The notes: generated from the sequence alone by a model not told the origin. A DNA stretch of 12,000 nt from an uncultured Lachnospiraceae bacterium (GCA_902764045.1 CACWUI010000028.1:1-12000); one strand, 5' to 3'; shown: positions 1-7,500, counted from the first letter of the stretch. Made by a program: numbers and translations.

Positions 1-702
1 GAAGCTTTGGATATGACAGTCATGGGTGAAGCGGATTTTGCGATCCTTCCTTTGGAAAATTCCACTGCCGGAAGCGTGACGGAGGTTTATGATCTGCTGA
101 GTGAATATCCCGTTTACATAGTGGCAGAAGAGTTTGTGGAGATCGATCATGCGCTTCTTGCATTGCCGGGATCCGGGATTGAAGATATAAAAAGAGTTTT
201 TTCCCATTCCCAGGCACTTTTCCAGTGCGCAGGTTTTCTTGAGCAGCATAAAGACTGGGAAAAGATAAGCACTCCCAATACGGCAGCAAGTGCTAAAAAG
301 GTAAGTGAGGACAAAGATAAAAGCTTTGCCGCCATTGCAAGCATTGAGGCGGGAGAGTTATACGGTCTGAATGTCCTTAAGGAAAAAATAAATGACCTTT
401 CCGGCAACACCACCCGCTTTGTGATAGTATCAAAGGAAAGAAGATTTTTAAAAGATGCCGGCAAGGTAAGCGTGATTTTTGAAACCCCCAATGAAAAAGG
501 AACTCTTTACAACCTGCTCAGCCAGATAGTTTATAATGACCTGAATATGATGAAGATAGAATCAAGGCCTTTACGTTCCAAAAAGTGGGATTCCAGATTT
601 TTCGTGGAGTTTGAAGGAAATCTCGCAGATCCCTGTGTCAGATTTGCTTTACGGGGGATGTACGAGGAAGCCAAGTCCATGAGGTTGCTGGGTAATTATT
701 GA
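1..702 (+). CDS. pheA: Prephenate dehydratase with C-terminal ACT domain, 5'-truncated by window edge
   Basis: This enzyme converts prephenate to phenylpyruvate in phenylalanine biosynthesis in the cytoplasm. The frame is open from base 1, so the start lies upstream; 233 residues are visible. Visible residues 10-30 (GEADFAILPLENSTAGSV) match the substrate-binding part of the dehydratase domain, and the family TRF motif is at 138-140 (NTTRF). A regulatory ACT domain follows from about residue 155, with the phenylalanine-binding ESRP motif at 187-190. The ACT 'GALV' segment reads GTLY here. An N-terminal chorismate mutase domain (bifunctional P-protein) is common in related bacteria but would lie outside the window. 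The stop is 20 nt before the next start, suggesting co-transcription with the purine genes. The family call is firm; whether the protein is bifunctional cannot be decided. Confidence 0.93.
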   Translation, partial: EALDMTVMGEADFAILPLENSTAGSVTEVYDLLSEYPVYIVAEEFVEIDHALLALPGSGIEDIKRVFSHSQALFQCAGFLEQHKDWEKISTPNTAASAKKVSEDKDKSFAAIASIEAGELYGLNVLKEKINDLSGNTTRFVIVSKERRFLKDAGKVSVIFETPNEKGTLYNLLSQIVYNDLNMMKIESRPLRSKKWDSRFFVEFEGNLADPCVRFALRGMYEEAKSMRLLGNY

Positions 703-722
703 TCAAAGAAACAGGAGGCAAT

Positions 723-1430
723 ATGAAGACCATAAAAGAAGAATTAAGTGCTGTATCATATCCCGGAAGAGGCATCATCATCGGAATGACGCCTGACGGG
801 AAAAATGCCGTGATGGCATATTTTATCATGGGAAGAAGTGAAAACAGCCGTAACCGTATATTTGCGGAGGAAGGTAAAGGCATAAGGACAGAAGCTTTTG
901 ATCCGGACAAGCTGGAGGATCCTTCTCTTATCATTTATTCGCCCGTAAGGGTACTGGACACTACCACTATAGTAACAAACGGTGACCAGACAGATACCAT
1001 CTATGATCATTTAAAGGAAGGAAAAACATTTGAGGAGGCTCTGTATACCAGAGAGTTTGAACCGGATGCTCCAAACTATACGCCTAGGATCTCCGGTATT
1101 ATCACAAAAGAGGATGAGGGATTTTCATATAAGCTTTCAATACTTAAAAGTGCAAACGGGGACCCTTCCTCCTGTGAGCGATTTATTTACGGATATAAGA
1201 CTCCGGTAGCTGGTAAGGGTCATTTTATCCACACATATATGAGAGACGGCGATCCCCTGCCCAGCTTTGAAGGTGAGCCTGTGGAGCTTATTATCCCGGA
1301 GGATATTGACGAGTTTACAAATAACTGTTGGGACAGTCTTAATGAGGATAATAAGGTTTCTTTATTTACCAGATTTATAGATATTCAGACCTGTGAGGTT
1401 CAGACTCGTATCATTAATAAAAACAGATAA
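723..1430 (+). CDS. IMP cyclohydrolase, PurO-like family
   Basis: This protein of 235 residues resembles the PurO-like IMP cyclohydrolase family, which closes the purine ring (FAICAR to IMP), the last step of de novo IMP synthesis. Supporting signatures are YPGRGIIIG near residues 13-21, the Arg/Asn-rich AYFIMGRSENSRNR block at 32-45, and IIYSPVR and YTPRISGII further on. The ATG at 723 is chosen because AGGAGG (712-717) sits five bases upstream; an in-frame TTG at 699 overlaps the pheA stop and has no such site. It lies 18 nt before the AICAR formyltransferase gene, which carries out the preceding reaction, so context supports the assignment strongly. In most bacteria these two activities are fused in PurH; here they are separate genes. 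The family call rests on recalled motifs, not a database search. Confidence 0.88.
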   Translation: MKTIKEELSAVSYPGRGIIIGMTPDGKNAVMAYFIMGRSENSRNRIFAEEGKGIRTEAFDPDKLEDPSLIIYSPVRVLDTTTIVTNGDQTDTIYDHLKEGKTFEEALYTREFEPDAPNYTPRISGIITKEDEGFSYKLSILKSANGDPSSCERFIYGYKTPVAGKGHFIHTYMRDGDPLPSFEGEPVELIIPEDIDEFTNNCWDSLNEDNKVSLFTRFIDIQTCEVQTRIINKNR

Positions 1431-1448
1431 AAAAAGGAAAGACGGATT

Positions 1449-2630
1449 ATGAAAGAGATATCTTTAAAGTACGGATGCAACCCGAATCAGAAGCCGGCAA
1501 GCATATACATGGAAGACGGCAGCGAGCTTCCCGTAACGGTATTAAACGGCAAACCCGGATATATTAATTTTCTTGATGCATTAAACGGATGGCAGCTTGT
1601 GAGAGAACTTAAGGCTGCTACAGACATGCCTGCAGCAGCTTCTTTTAAGCATGTTTCACCTGCGGGAGCGGCAATAGGCCGTCCTTTAAACGATGTTTTA
1701 AGAAAAGTTTACAGAGTAGATGACGGATTGAAAGAATTAAGCCCGCTGGCTAATGCGTATGCCAGGGCAAGAGGCGCAGACAGGATGTCTTCATTCGGCG
1801 ATTTTATAGCCTTGTCTGATGTGTGCGACAGGGATACGGCCATGCTCATAAAAAGAGAGGTTTCGGACGGTGTTATCGCGCCGGGCTACGATGATGAAGC
1901 CCTTGAGATATTAAAAGAAAAAAAGAAGGGTAATTATAATATCATCAGCATTGACACCTCATATGTTCCTGAGATGATAGAGATCAAGCAGGTCTTCGGT
2001 GTGACATTTGAGCAGGGAAGGAATGAGATCCCCATTAACAAAGATCTTCTTGATGAAATAGTTACCAAGAACACGGAGCTTCCCGAGCCGGTTAAGGAAG
2101 ACATGATAGTGGCTATGATCACCCTGAAATATACCCAGTCCAACTCAGTGTGCTTTGTAAAGGACGGTCAGGCGATAGGTATAGGAGCAGGGCAGCAGTC
2201 ACGGATCCATTGTACAAGACTTGCGGGAAACAAGGCTGACAACTGGTACTTAAGACAAAACCCCAAGGTGCTGGATCTTCCGTTCAGGGATGATGTCGCA
2301 AGGGCTGAGGTTGATAATGCCATCGACCTTTATATCAGTGAATATGATGATGATATTCTTGCGGATGGTGCATGGGAGAGAGTGTTCACCTGTAAGCCCG
2401 AGAGGTTTACGGCTGAGGAAAAGAGCGAATGGTTAAAGCAGAATTCGGATGTTATCCTGGGATCGGATGCATTCTTCCCCTTCGGTGACAATATCGAAAG
2501 AGCGGCAAAAAGCGGTGTTAAATATGTGGTGCAGCCGGGAGGCTCTATCAGGGATGATAATGTTATAGAAACCTGTGACAGGTTTGGGATGGTCATGTGC
2601 TTTACGGGGATACGATTGTTCCACCATTAA
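1449..2630 (+). CDS. Stand-alone AICAR formyltransferase (PurH transformylase domain only)
   Basis: This enzyme transfers a formyl group from 10-formyl-tetrahydrofolate to AICAR, giving FAICAR. The 393-residue protein has the transformylase signatures: the catalytic Lys-His pair in SFKHVSPAG (K67, H68), ALNGWQLV at 44-51, YTQSNSVCFVKDGQAIGIGAG in the middle, and the C-terminal SDAFFPFGDNIERAAKSG and YVVQPGGSIRD blocks. The N-terminal IMP cyclohydrolase domain of ordinary PurH (roughly 200 residues in a ~510-residue protein) is absent; the protein starts directly in the transformylase fold. The missing activity is supplied by the gene just upstream. Start ATG 1449 follows an AAAGGA site (1434-1439). 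It is the last gene of the pheA-purine cluster and is followed by two fold-back repeats. Confidence 0.93.
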   Translation: MKEISLKYGCNPNQKPASIYMEDGSELPVTVLNGKPGYINFLDALNGWQLVRELKAATDMPAAASFKHVSPAGAAIGRPLNDVLRKVYRVDDGLKELSPLANAYARARGADRMSSFGDFIALSDVCDRDTAMLIKREVSDGVIAPGYDDEALEILKEKKKGNYNIISIDTSYVPEMIEIKQVFGVTFEQGRNEIPINKDLLDEIVTKNTELPEPVKEDMIVAMITLKYTQSNSVCFVKDGQAIGIGAGQQSRIHCTRLAGNKADNWYLRQNPKVLDLPFRDDVARAEVDNAIDLYISEYDDDILADGAWERVFTCKPERFTAEEKSEWLKQNSDVILGSDAFFPFGDNIERAAKSGVKYVVQPGGSIRDDNVIETCDRFGMVMCFTGIRLFHH

Positions 2631-2633
2631 AAA

Positions 2634-2715
2634 AGCCAAGGGGACGGTTTTTGTGGCTGTTAAAACCGTTTAATCGGCAAAAATCATATGGAGCCACAAG
2701 AACCGTCACCGTGGC
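2634..2715. repeat. REPIN-like element: two inverted ~24-nt units, each with its own short hairpin
   Basis: The left unit (2635-2658) and the reverse complement of the right unit (2692-2715) agree at 21 of 24 positions. Both contain GACGGTT and end in TTGTGGCT. Each unit can also fold alone: left AGCCA (2634-2638) with TGGCT (2654-2658), right GCCAC (2694-2698) with GTGGC (2711-2715). The core between them is about 33 bp. An alternative stem pairs ACGGTTTT (2644-2651) with AAAACCGT (2662-2669). Two inverted REP-like units around a short core is the architecture of REPINs, short non-autonomous repeats moved by RAYT transposases. I recall GGGACGGTT-type palindromes as recurrent in Firmicute genomes, but that is memory, not a search. 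No transposase is present here. The element starts 3 nt after the formyltransferase stop codon. Confidence 0.72.
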
Positions 2716-2724
2716 GTATTATAC

Positions 2725-2889
2725 AAACACTCCCGTTTAATATATTACGTTTGACACGCGTCTCATTTTTTTGGCAAATGTGTCAAAATTTCTTTGAAAT
2801 TCCTAAGGAATTTCTTTAAGAAATTTTTCCGGATCTGCTCAAAAAAATGATCCAAGTTGTCAAACATAACATATTAAACCGGAGTGTTT
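2725..2889. repeat. ~165-bp fold-back (MITE-like) element with 32-bp terminal inverted repeats
   Basis: The left end 2725-2756 and the reverse complement of the right end 2858-2889 match at 29 of 32 positions; both contain AACACTCC and TTGACA. Inside, TCATTTTTTTG (2763-2773) is the perfect complement of CAAAAAAATGA (2840-2850). The centre is a long AT-rich hairpin: AAAATTTCTT (2785-2794) with AAGAAATTTT (2818-2827), and GAAATTCC (2796-2803) with GGAATTTC (2807-2814) around loop TAA. Competing local stems also exist (TTTGACAC 2750-2757 with GTGTCAAA 2780-2787; GGATC 2831-2835 with GATCC 2849-2853). The whole element can therefore fold on itself. It has no coding capacity, and no clear target-site duplication was seen. 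The right end runs into T6 (2887-2892), so as RNA it might also end transcription of the purine genes. A mobile-element origin is inferred. Confidence 0.75.
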
Positions 2890-2900
2890 TTTCGATGACT

Positions 2901-3764
2901 TCATGATTCTTCTGGTTCAGGCATAGGACGTCCGACGGCTTCCCGAATGGGAGGGAGAAGACTGTCGGGGACTTTAAGCCCGCCCATACCGGTCCCGAGA
3001 TATATAAGAGGCTTTGTGCGTCCGTGGTAATCGGATCCGCCTGAAACAAGGAGTCCGTGTTTTCGTGCAAGATGCATTGATTTATCGGTAAATGATGTGG
3101 AATTGGTGGAATAATACACTTCCATGCCTTCAAGTCCGTGTTTTTTAAGATGTATGATAAGCTCTTCAAGCTCTGTATTAGTCAGTTTGTAAGCAACCGG
3201 ATGGGCGAGGATGGGAACGCCTCCGGCGGATTTAATAAGTTCTATACCGTGTTCCGCCGTGATCTTCTCCCAGCGGATATGGGCAGGGCACCCGGAGCCG
3301 ATATATTTGTCAAAGGCTTCGCGCCGTTCCTGTATTATCCCGTTGTTTAGCATATAGTCGGCAATATGTGACCGGGTAATGGTCTTGCTGCCGTATATCT
3401 CTATAAGATTGTCGTAATCAATGTCGATGCCCAGGATATTTAACTTTGCGCACATTTTCCGGTTTCTCTCCTCGCGGATAAAGCTGATATGGCTCAGCGC
3501 CTCAAGGAATTTTCTGTTTGTGCAGTCCACAAAAAGGCCCACTATGTGGACCTCTCCCCGTTTGTAAAATGTGCTCAGCTCGACCCCGGGTACTATCTCA
3601 AGATCTGTACCTTCAGCGGCGGCCACAGCGTGCTTTACGCCACGCACCGTGTCGTGATCGGTGAGAGCAAGGGCACTGAGACCTGTCCGGACCGCCTTTT
3701 CTACCAGTTTTTCAGGCGTGTCCGACCCGTCGGAATATAAAGAATGTGAATGTAAATCTATCAT
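2901..3764 (-). CDS. PHP-domain phosphoesterase, YciV/TrpH (RNase AM-like) family
   Basis: This is a 287-residue metal-dependent phosphoesterase of the PHP family, close in length to E. coli YciV (about 293), which has been linked to removal of 5' nucleotides from RNA and hydrolysis of 3',5'-bisphosphonucleotides. The expected metal-ligand motifs are all present: DLHSHS with YSDG (residues 3-13), TDHDT (35-39), GVELS (60-64), HIVGL (73-77), RSHIAD (131-136), ILAHPV (185-190) and GGSDYHG (242-248). The start at 3764 is chosen because MIDLHSHS is the normal family N-terminus and AGGA lies just upstream; an in-frame TTG at 3806 would add 14 atypical residues. It is convergent with the purine genes and divergent from the CsoR-like gene. 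The specific substrate is not shown by the sequence; the family call is secure. Confidence 0.9.
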   Translation of the reverse strand: MIDLHSHSLYSDGSDTPEKLVEKAVRTGLSALALTDHDTVRGVKHAVAAAEGTDLEIVPGVELSTFYKRGEVHIVGLFVDCTNRKFLEALSHISFIREERNRKMCAKLNILGIDIDYDNLIEIYGSKTITRSHIADYMLNNGIIQERREAFDKYIGSGCPAHIRWEKITAEHGIELIKSAGGVPILAHPVAYKLTNTELEELIIHLKKHGLEGMEVYYSTNSTSFTDKSMHLARKHGLLVSGGSDYHGRTKPLIYLGTGMGGLKVPDSLLPPIREAVGRPMPEPEES

Positions 3765-3771
3765 AGTTCCT

Positions 3772-3800
3772 ATGATAAATCTTTTAAAAATTACGGTCAA
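3772..3800 (-). promoter_or_regulatory. Candidate sigma-70-type promoter for the PHP gene
   Basis: On the minus strand TTGACC is followed after 17 nt by TATCAT, a good match to -35 and -10 boxes with ideal spacing. However, the -10 box ends only 7 nt before the chosen ATG at 3764, so a transcript from it would begin at about the start codon and would exclude the AGGA ribosome site. Either the message is leaderless, or this is a chance match and the true promoter lies further upstream, near the palindrome. Confidence 0.35.
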
Positions 3801-3811
3801 CAACATTTATC

Positions 3812-3823
3812 CCCCCATGGGGG
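3812..3823. promoter_or_regulatory. Perfect palindrome CCCCCATGGGGG, candidate CsoR-family operator
   Basis: This 12-bp perfect palindrome lies in the AT-rich region between the divergent PHP and CsoR-like genes, 63 nt upstream of the regulator's start, and is the only GC block there. CsoR/RcnR-family repressors typically bind pseudo-palindromes built on C and G tracts, so position and base composition both fit an autoregulatory operator that could also affect the PHP gene. The family preference is established knowledge; binding of this site by this protein is inferred. Confidence 0.5.
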
Positions 3824-3840
3824 TTATTTATTTATTCTTA

Positions 3841-3851
3841 TGTGATAAAAT
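3841..3851 (+). promoter_or_regulatory. Possible extended -10 element for the CsoR-like gene
   Basis: TGTGATAAAAT resembles an extended -10 (TGn plus an AT-rich hexamer) 35 nt upstream of the start codon. No good -35 box lies at the right distance; the region expected for it abuts the CCCCCATGGGGG palindrome, which would suit repression by occlusion. The match is weak. Confidence 0.3.
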
Positions 3852-3886
3852 ACTTTTATTGCTTTTAAATATTGGAGGTGGCAAGG

Positions 3887-4390
3887 ATGACAGAAAGTAA
3901 GTCATCAAAGGATGAAGAGTTAAACGGTGAAAGCCTCTCTCAAAAAGAGCACGAGGAAATGCACAAGAAAAATCTGGCGCATGTGCATATCAGGAATCAC
4001 GGTCAGGTGACGGTTCGTGTTGCTACGGAAGAAGAAAAAAAGAATCAAATACGATATATAGATGATGAAGAAAGTACCGGAGAACACCACCATCATCACC
4101 ATCATCACCATGAACACAACCATATCCACAACGAAGCTGATACAAAGAAGATCCTGAATCGTTTCAGTAGGGCCATAGGGCATATGGAGCATATTAAGAT
4201 GATGGTTGAAAACGGTGACGATTGTTCGGAGATCCTTATCCAGCTTTCCGCTGTTAAATCAGCCGTGAACAATATCGGACGTGAGCTTCTTAAAGGGCAC
4301 GTTGCGCATTGTATCGTGGATTCCATCGAAGAGGGTGATACCCAGGCGATCGAGATGCTTAATTCCGCCCTTGATCAGTTTATGAAATAA
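3887..4390 (+). CDS. CsoR/RcnR-family metal-sensing repressor with His-rich N-terminal extension
   Basis: The C-terminal ~83 residues (about 85-167) form a CsoR-family helical core: TKKILNRFSRAIGHMEHIKM, then ENGDDCSEILIQLSAVKSAV and GHVAHCIVDS. Cys113, His138 and Cys142 reproduce the Cys-His-Cys pattern that binds Cu(I) in CsoR, so copper is the best guess. Family members repress metal-export genes and release DNA on binding metal. Unusually, about 85 residues precede the core (typical family members are roughly 85-120 residues in all). They are charged and contain AHVHIRNH (31-38) and nine consecutive histidines at 67-75 followed by EHNHIHNE. This tail may bind or buffer metal, which is inferred. 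Start ATG 3887 has GGAGG (3874-3878) eight bases upstream; an in-frame TTG at 3872 overlaps that site. No transporter or chaperone gene is adjacent. Nickel or zinc sensing is the alternative. Confidence 0.88.
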   Translation: MTESKSSKDEELNGESLSQKEHEEMHKKNLAHVHIRNHGQVTVRVATEEEKKNQIRYIDDEESTGEHHHHHHHHHEHNHIHNEADTKKILNRFSRAIGHMEHIKMMVENGDDCSEILIQLSAVKSAVNNIGRELLKGHVAHCIVDSIEEGDTQAIEMLNSALDQFMK

Positions 4391-4409
4391 ATAGTGTTTT
4401 TGTCAGACA

Positions 4410-4440
4410 GGAACCCCTGTAAATACGGGGGCTCTTTTTT
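4410..4440 (+). terminator. Intrinsic terminator after the CsoR-like gene
   Basis: CCCC-T-GTA (4414-4421) pairs with TACGGGG (4424-4430), with one bulged T and a short A-rich loop. A CTTTTTTG tract at 4434-4441 follows. It lies 24-50 nt after the regulator's stop codon and separates it from ileS. Confidence 0.75.
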
Positions 4441-4463
4441 GTTGTTTTACGGGGCCCCGGGAT

Positions 4464-4495
4464 TTGACTTTCAACACATATTTTTATAGTATAAA
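4464..4495 (+). promoter_or_regulatory. Candidate promoter region for ileS
   Basis: TTGACT (4464-4469) is followed by overlapping -10-like hexamers TATAGT (4485-4490) and TATAAA (4490-4495), giving spacers of 15 and 20 nt, neither ideal. Initiation around 4497-4502 would leave a leader of about 60 nt before the start at 4562 and almost none before the alternative ATG at 4508. The preceding intrinsic terminator makes an independent promoter here likely. Confidence 0.45.
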
Positions 4496-4561
4496 GTAAT
4501 ACGGAAAATGGCGGATTATGTGAAATTTACGCCGTTTAATAAACTAAGAAAGGCAAGGGTT

Positions 4562-7500
4562 ATGGTTTACGAAAAAGTATCTTCGGATATGGATTTTACA
4601 GCGCGGGAAGATCAGATAGAGGATTTTTGGAAGAGCAATGATATTATCAGAAAAAACCTGGATTTAAGGAAAGGATCGGAGTATTTTACTTTTTATGACG
4701 GTCCTCCTACTGCCAACGGCAAGCCTCATATCGGACATGTTCTTACACGCGTGATCAAAGACATGATTCCCAGATATCGTACCATGAAGGGTTATTATGT
4801 TCCGAGAAAAGCAGGCTGGGACACCCACGGTCTTCCGGTGGAACTTGAGGTGGAAAAAGAACTTGGTCTTGACGGCAAGGAGCAGATAGAAAAGTACGGT
4901 ATAGAGCCCTTCGTAGAAAAATGCAGGGAAAGTGTATGGAGATATAAGGCCATGTGGGAGGAGTTCTCCTCTAAAGTTGGTTTCTGGGTTGACATGGAGC
5001 AGCCTTATATCACCTATGCAAATGATTATATCGAATCCGAATGGTGGGCTTTAAAAGAGATCTTTGATAAAGGACTTCTTTATAAGGGACACAAGATCGT
5101 GCCTTACTGCCCCCGCTGCGGAACGCCCCTTTCATCCCATGAGGTGGCTCAGGGGTACAAGGAGGTAAAGGAACGTTCCGCCATTGCAAGATTTAAAAAG
5201 GCAGGAGAGGATGCGTATTTCCTTGTGTGGACCACTACACCCTGGACCCTTCCTTCAAACGTGGGGTTGTGCGTAAACCCGGAAGAAACATATATAAAGG
5301 TAAAGGCGGCTGACGGATACACTTATATTCTGGCAAAGGCCCTTGCGGACAAGGTCCTTGGAGGGCTTGCCGGATCAGAAGATGAAAAGGCTTATGAGAT
5401 CCTAGAGGAGTTCAGGGGGAAGGATCTGGACAGAGTTGAATATGAGCCCTTGTTTGAATGCTCAAAGAAAAAGGCTGAGGAGCTGGGTAAAAACTCTCAT
5501 TTTGTAACCTGCGACGATTATGTGACCATGTCGGACGGTACCGGTATCGTCCACATAGCTCCTGCCTTCGGTGAGGACGATGCCCGTGTGGGAAGGCTCT
5601 ATGACCTTCCCGTGGTGCAGTTTGTTGATTCCCACGGGAATATGACGGAAGAAACTCCCTACGGCGGTATGTTTGTAAAGGATGCGGATCCTGAGATCAT
5701 CGGGGACATGAAGGCGGATGGCAGACTCTTTAGTGCCCCCAAATTTGAGCACGATTATCCCTTCTGCTGGAGATGTGATACACCGCTTATCTACTATGCA
5801 AGACAGTCCTGGTTCATCAGGATGACCGATGTTAAGGACGACCTTATAAAAAATAACAGCACCATAAACTGGATCCCGGAGACCATAGGAAGCGGACGTT
5901 TCGGAGCATGGCTTGAAAACATCCAGGACTGGGGCATCAGCCGTGACAGATATTGGGGAACACCCCTTAACATCTGGAAATGCGATGAATGTGGCGATAT
6001 GAACGCCATAGGAAGCATTGAGGAGTTAAAGACGGTTTCTGAAAACTGTCCTGAGACGATAGAACTTCACAAGCCCTTTATAGATAATGTTACATGCAAA
6101 TGTGAAAAATGCGGCGGTACAAAAAGGAGAGTCCCCGAGGTTATAGACTGCTGGTTTGACTCAGGATCCATGCCGTTTGCACAGCATCATTATCCATTTG
6201 AGAATGAAGATGTTTTTAAGGAACAGTTTCCTGCCCAGTTCATATCAGAGGCTGTGGACCAGACAAGAGGCTGGTTTTATTCCCTTCTTGCCATTTCAAC
6301 CCTGCTTTTTAACAGGGCGCCTTATGAAAACGTAATAGTATTAGGTCATGTTCTTGATGAGAACGGTCAGAAGATGAGCAAGTCCAAAGGAAATGCCGTG
6401 GATCCCATGGATGCGCTGGCAAAGCACGGAGCCGATGGCATAAGGTGGTATTTTTATGAAAATTCCATGCCCTGGCTGCCCAACCGTTTTTATGACAAGG
6501 CCGTGACCGAAGGACAGAGAAAGTTTTTATCGACGCTTTGGAATACATATGCGTTTTACGTACTTTATGCCAATATTGACGAGTTTAATCCTCTTGAGCA
6601 CAAGATCGACAGGGACAGCCTTACTGTTATGGACAGGTGGATCTTATCCAGACTGAACACCATGATAAAGACCGTGGATGATCATCTGGAAAATTACTGC
6701 ATAACCGAGGCCGCAAGATGTATGGAGGAATTCGCGGACGAGGTTTCCAACTGGTATGTGAGACGGTGCCGCGAGCGTTTCTGGGCAAAGGGTATGGAGC
6801 AGGATAAGATAAATGCTTATATGACCCTTTACGAAGTGCTTGTGAAATTCTCAAAGGCTGCAGCGCCCATGACACCTTTCATGACGGAGAGCATTTACCA
6901 AAATCTTGTGGCGGGGATTGATAAGTCGGCGCCGGAGAGTATACACCTTTGTGACTTCCCTGAGTCCGACGGATCCGTTATCGACACCGACCTTGAAGAA
7001 AAAATGGGAGACGTGCTTCAGGCGGTGGTTCTGGGAAGAGCCTGCAGAAATGCCACGAACATAAAGACGAGACAGCCCATCGGAAAGATGTATATATGCG
7101 CTCCCTTCAGTCTCGATGAATTCTACACGGACATCATAAGAGACGAGCTGAACGTAAAAGAGGTTGTCTGGAAGACTGATGTTTCGGAATATACCAGATA
7201 TACGCTTAAACCACAGCTTAAGACCCTGGGACCCAAGTTCGGAAAGTCCATCGGCAGGATAAAACAGATATTGGAAGAGCTTGACGGAAATAAAGCGATG
7301 GAAGAGGTTAATGCTACAGGTCTTTTGACCCTTGACCTTGACGGAGAAAAGATCAGCATTGAAAAAGATGATCTTTTGATAGGAATGGTGCAGCAGGAAG
7401 GTTTCACGGCGGATTCCGACAACGGAATAACCGTTGTGTTTGACACCAAGCTTACTCCCGAACTGATAGAAGAGGGACATTTCAGGGAGATCGTCAGCAA

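Noticed and set aside
2634..2900. CRISPR-like repeats in the repeat-rich spacer
   Set aside because: The repeats are inverted, not direct, and there are no regularly spaced units or cas genes.
2816..3169. 117-codon minus-strand frame overlapping the fold-back element
   Set aside because: It runs out of frame through the PHP gene into the repeat and has no ribosome site or recognisable domain.
4085..4111. A vector-derived His-tag artefact
   Set aside because: The run has nine histidines with mixed codons, continues into EHNHIHNE, and sits inside a native gene with its own ribosome site and terminator; nothing vector-like flanks it.
4450..4459. CGGGGCCCCG palindrome upstream of ileS
   Set aside because: It could be a second operator or part of a hairpin, but it is only 10 bp, has no U tract of its own and no clear partner; too weak to list as a feature.
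4508..4561. An upstream in-frame ATG extending IleRS by 18 residues
   Set aside because: There is a poor ribosome site, the position nearly coincides with the predicted transcript start, and the added residues are unlike the usual IleRS N-terminus.
4391..4561. T-box riboswitch upstream of ileS
   Set aside because: The space is short and partly taken by the preceding gene's terminator; no T-box core sequence or antiterminator pair was found by eye.
6851..7480. 209-codon open frame on the minus strand
   Set aside because: It lies entirely inside ileS, antisense to clearly conserved coding sequence, has no ribosome site and resembles no known protein; it is a shadow frame.
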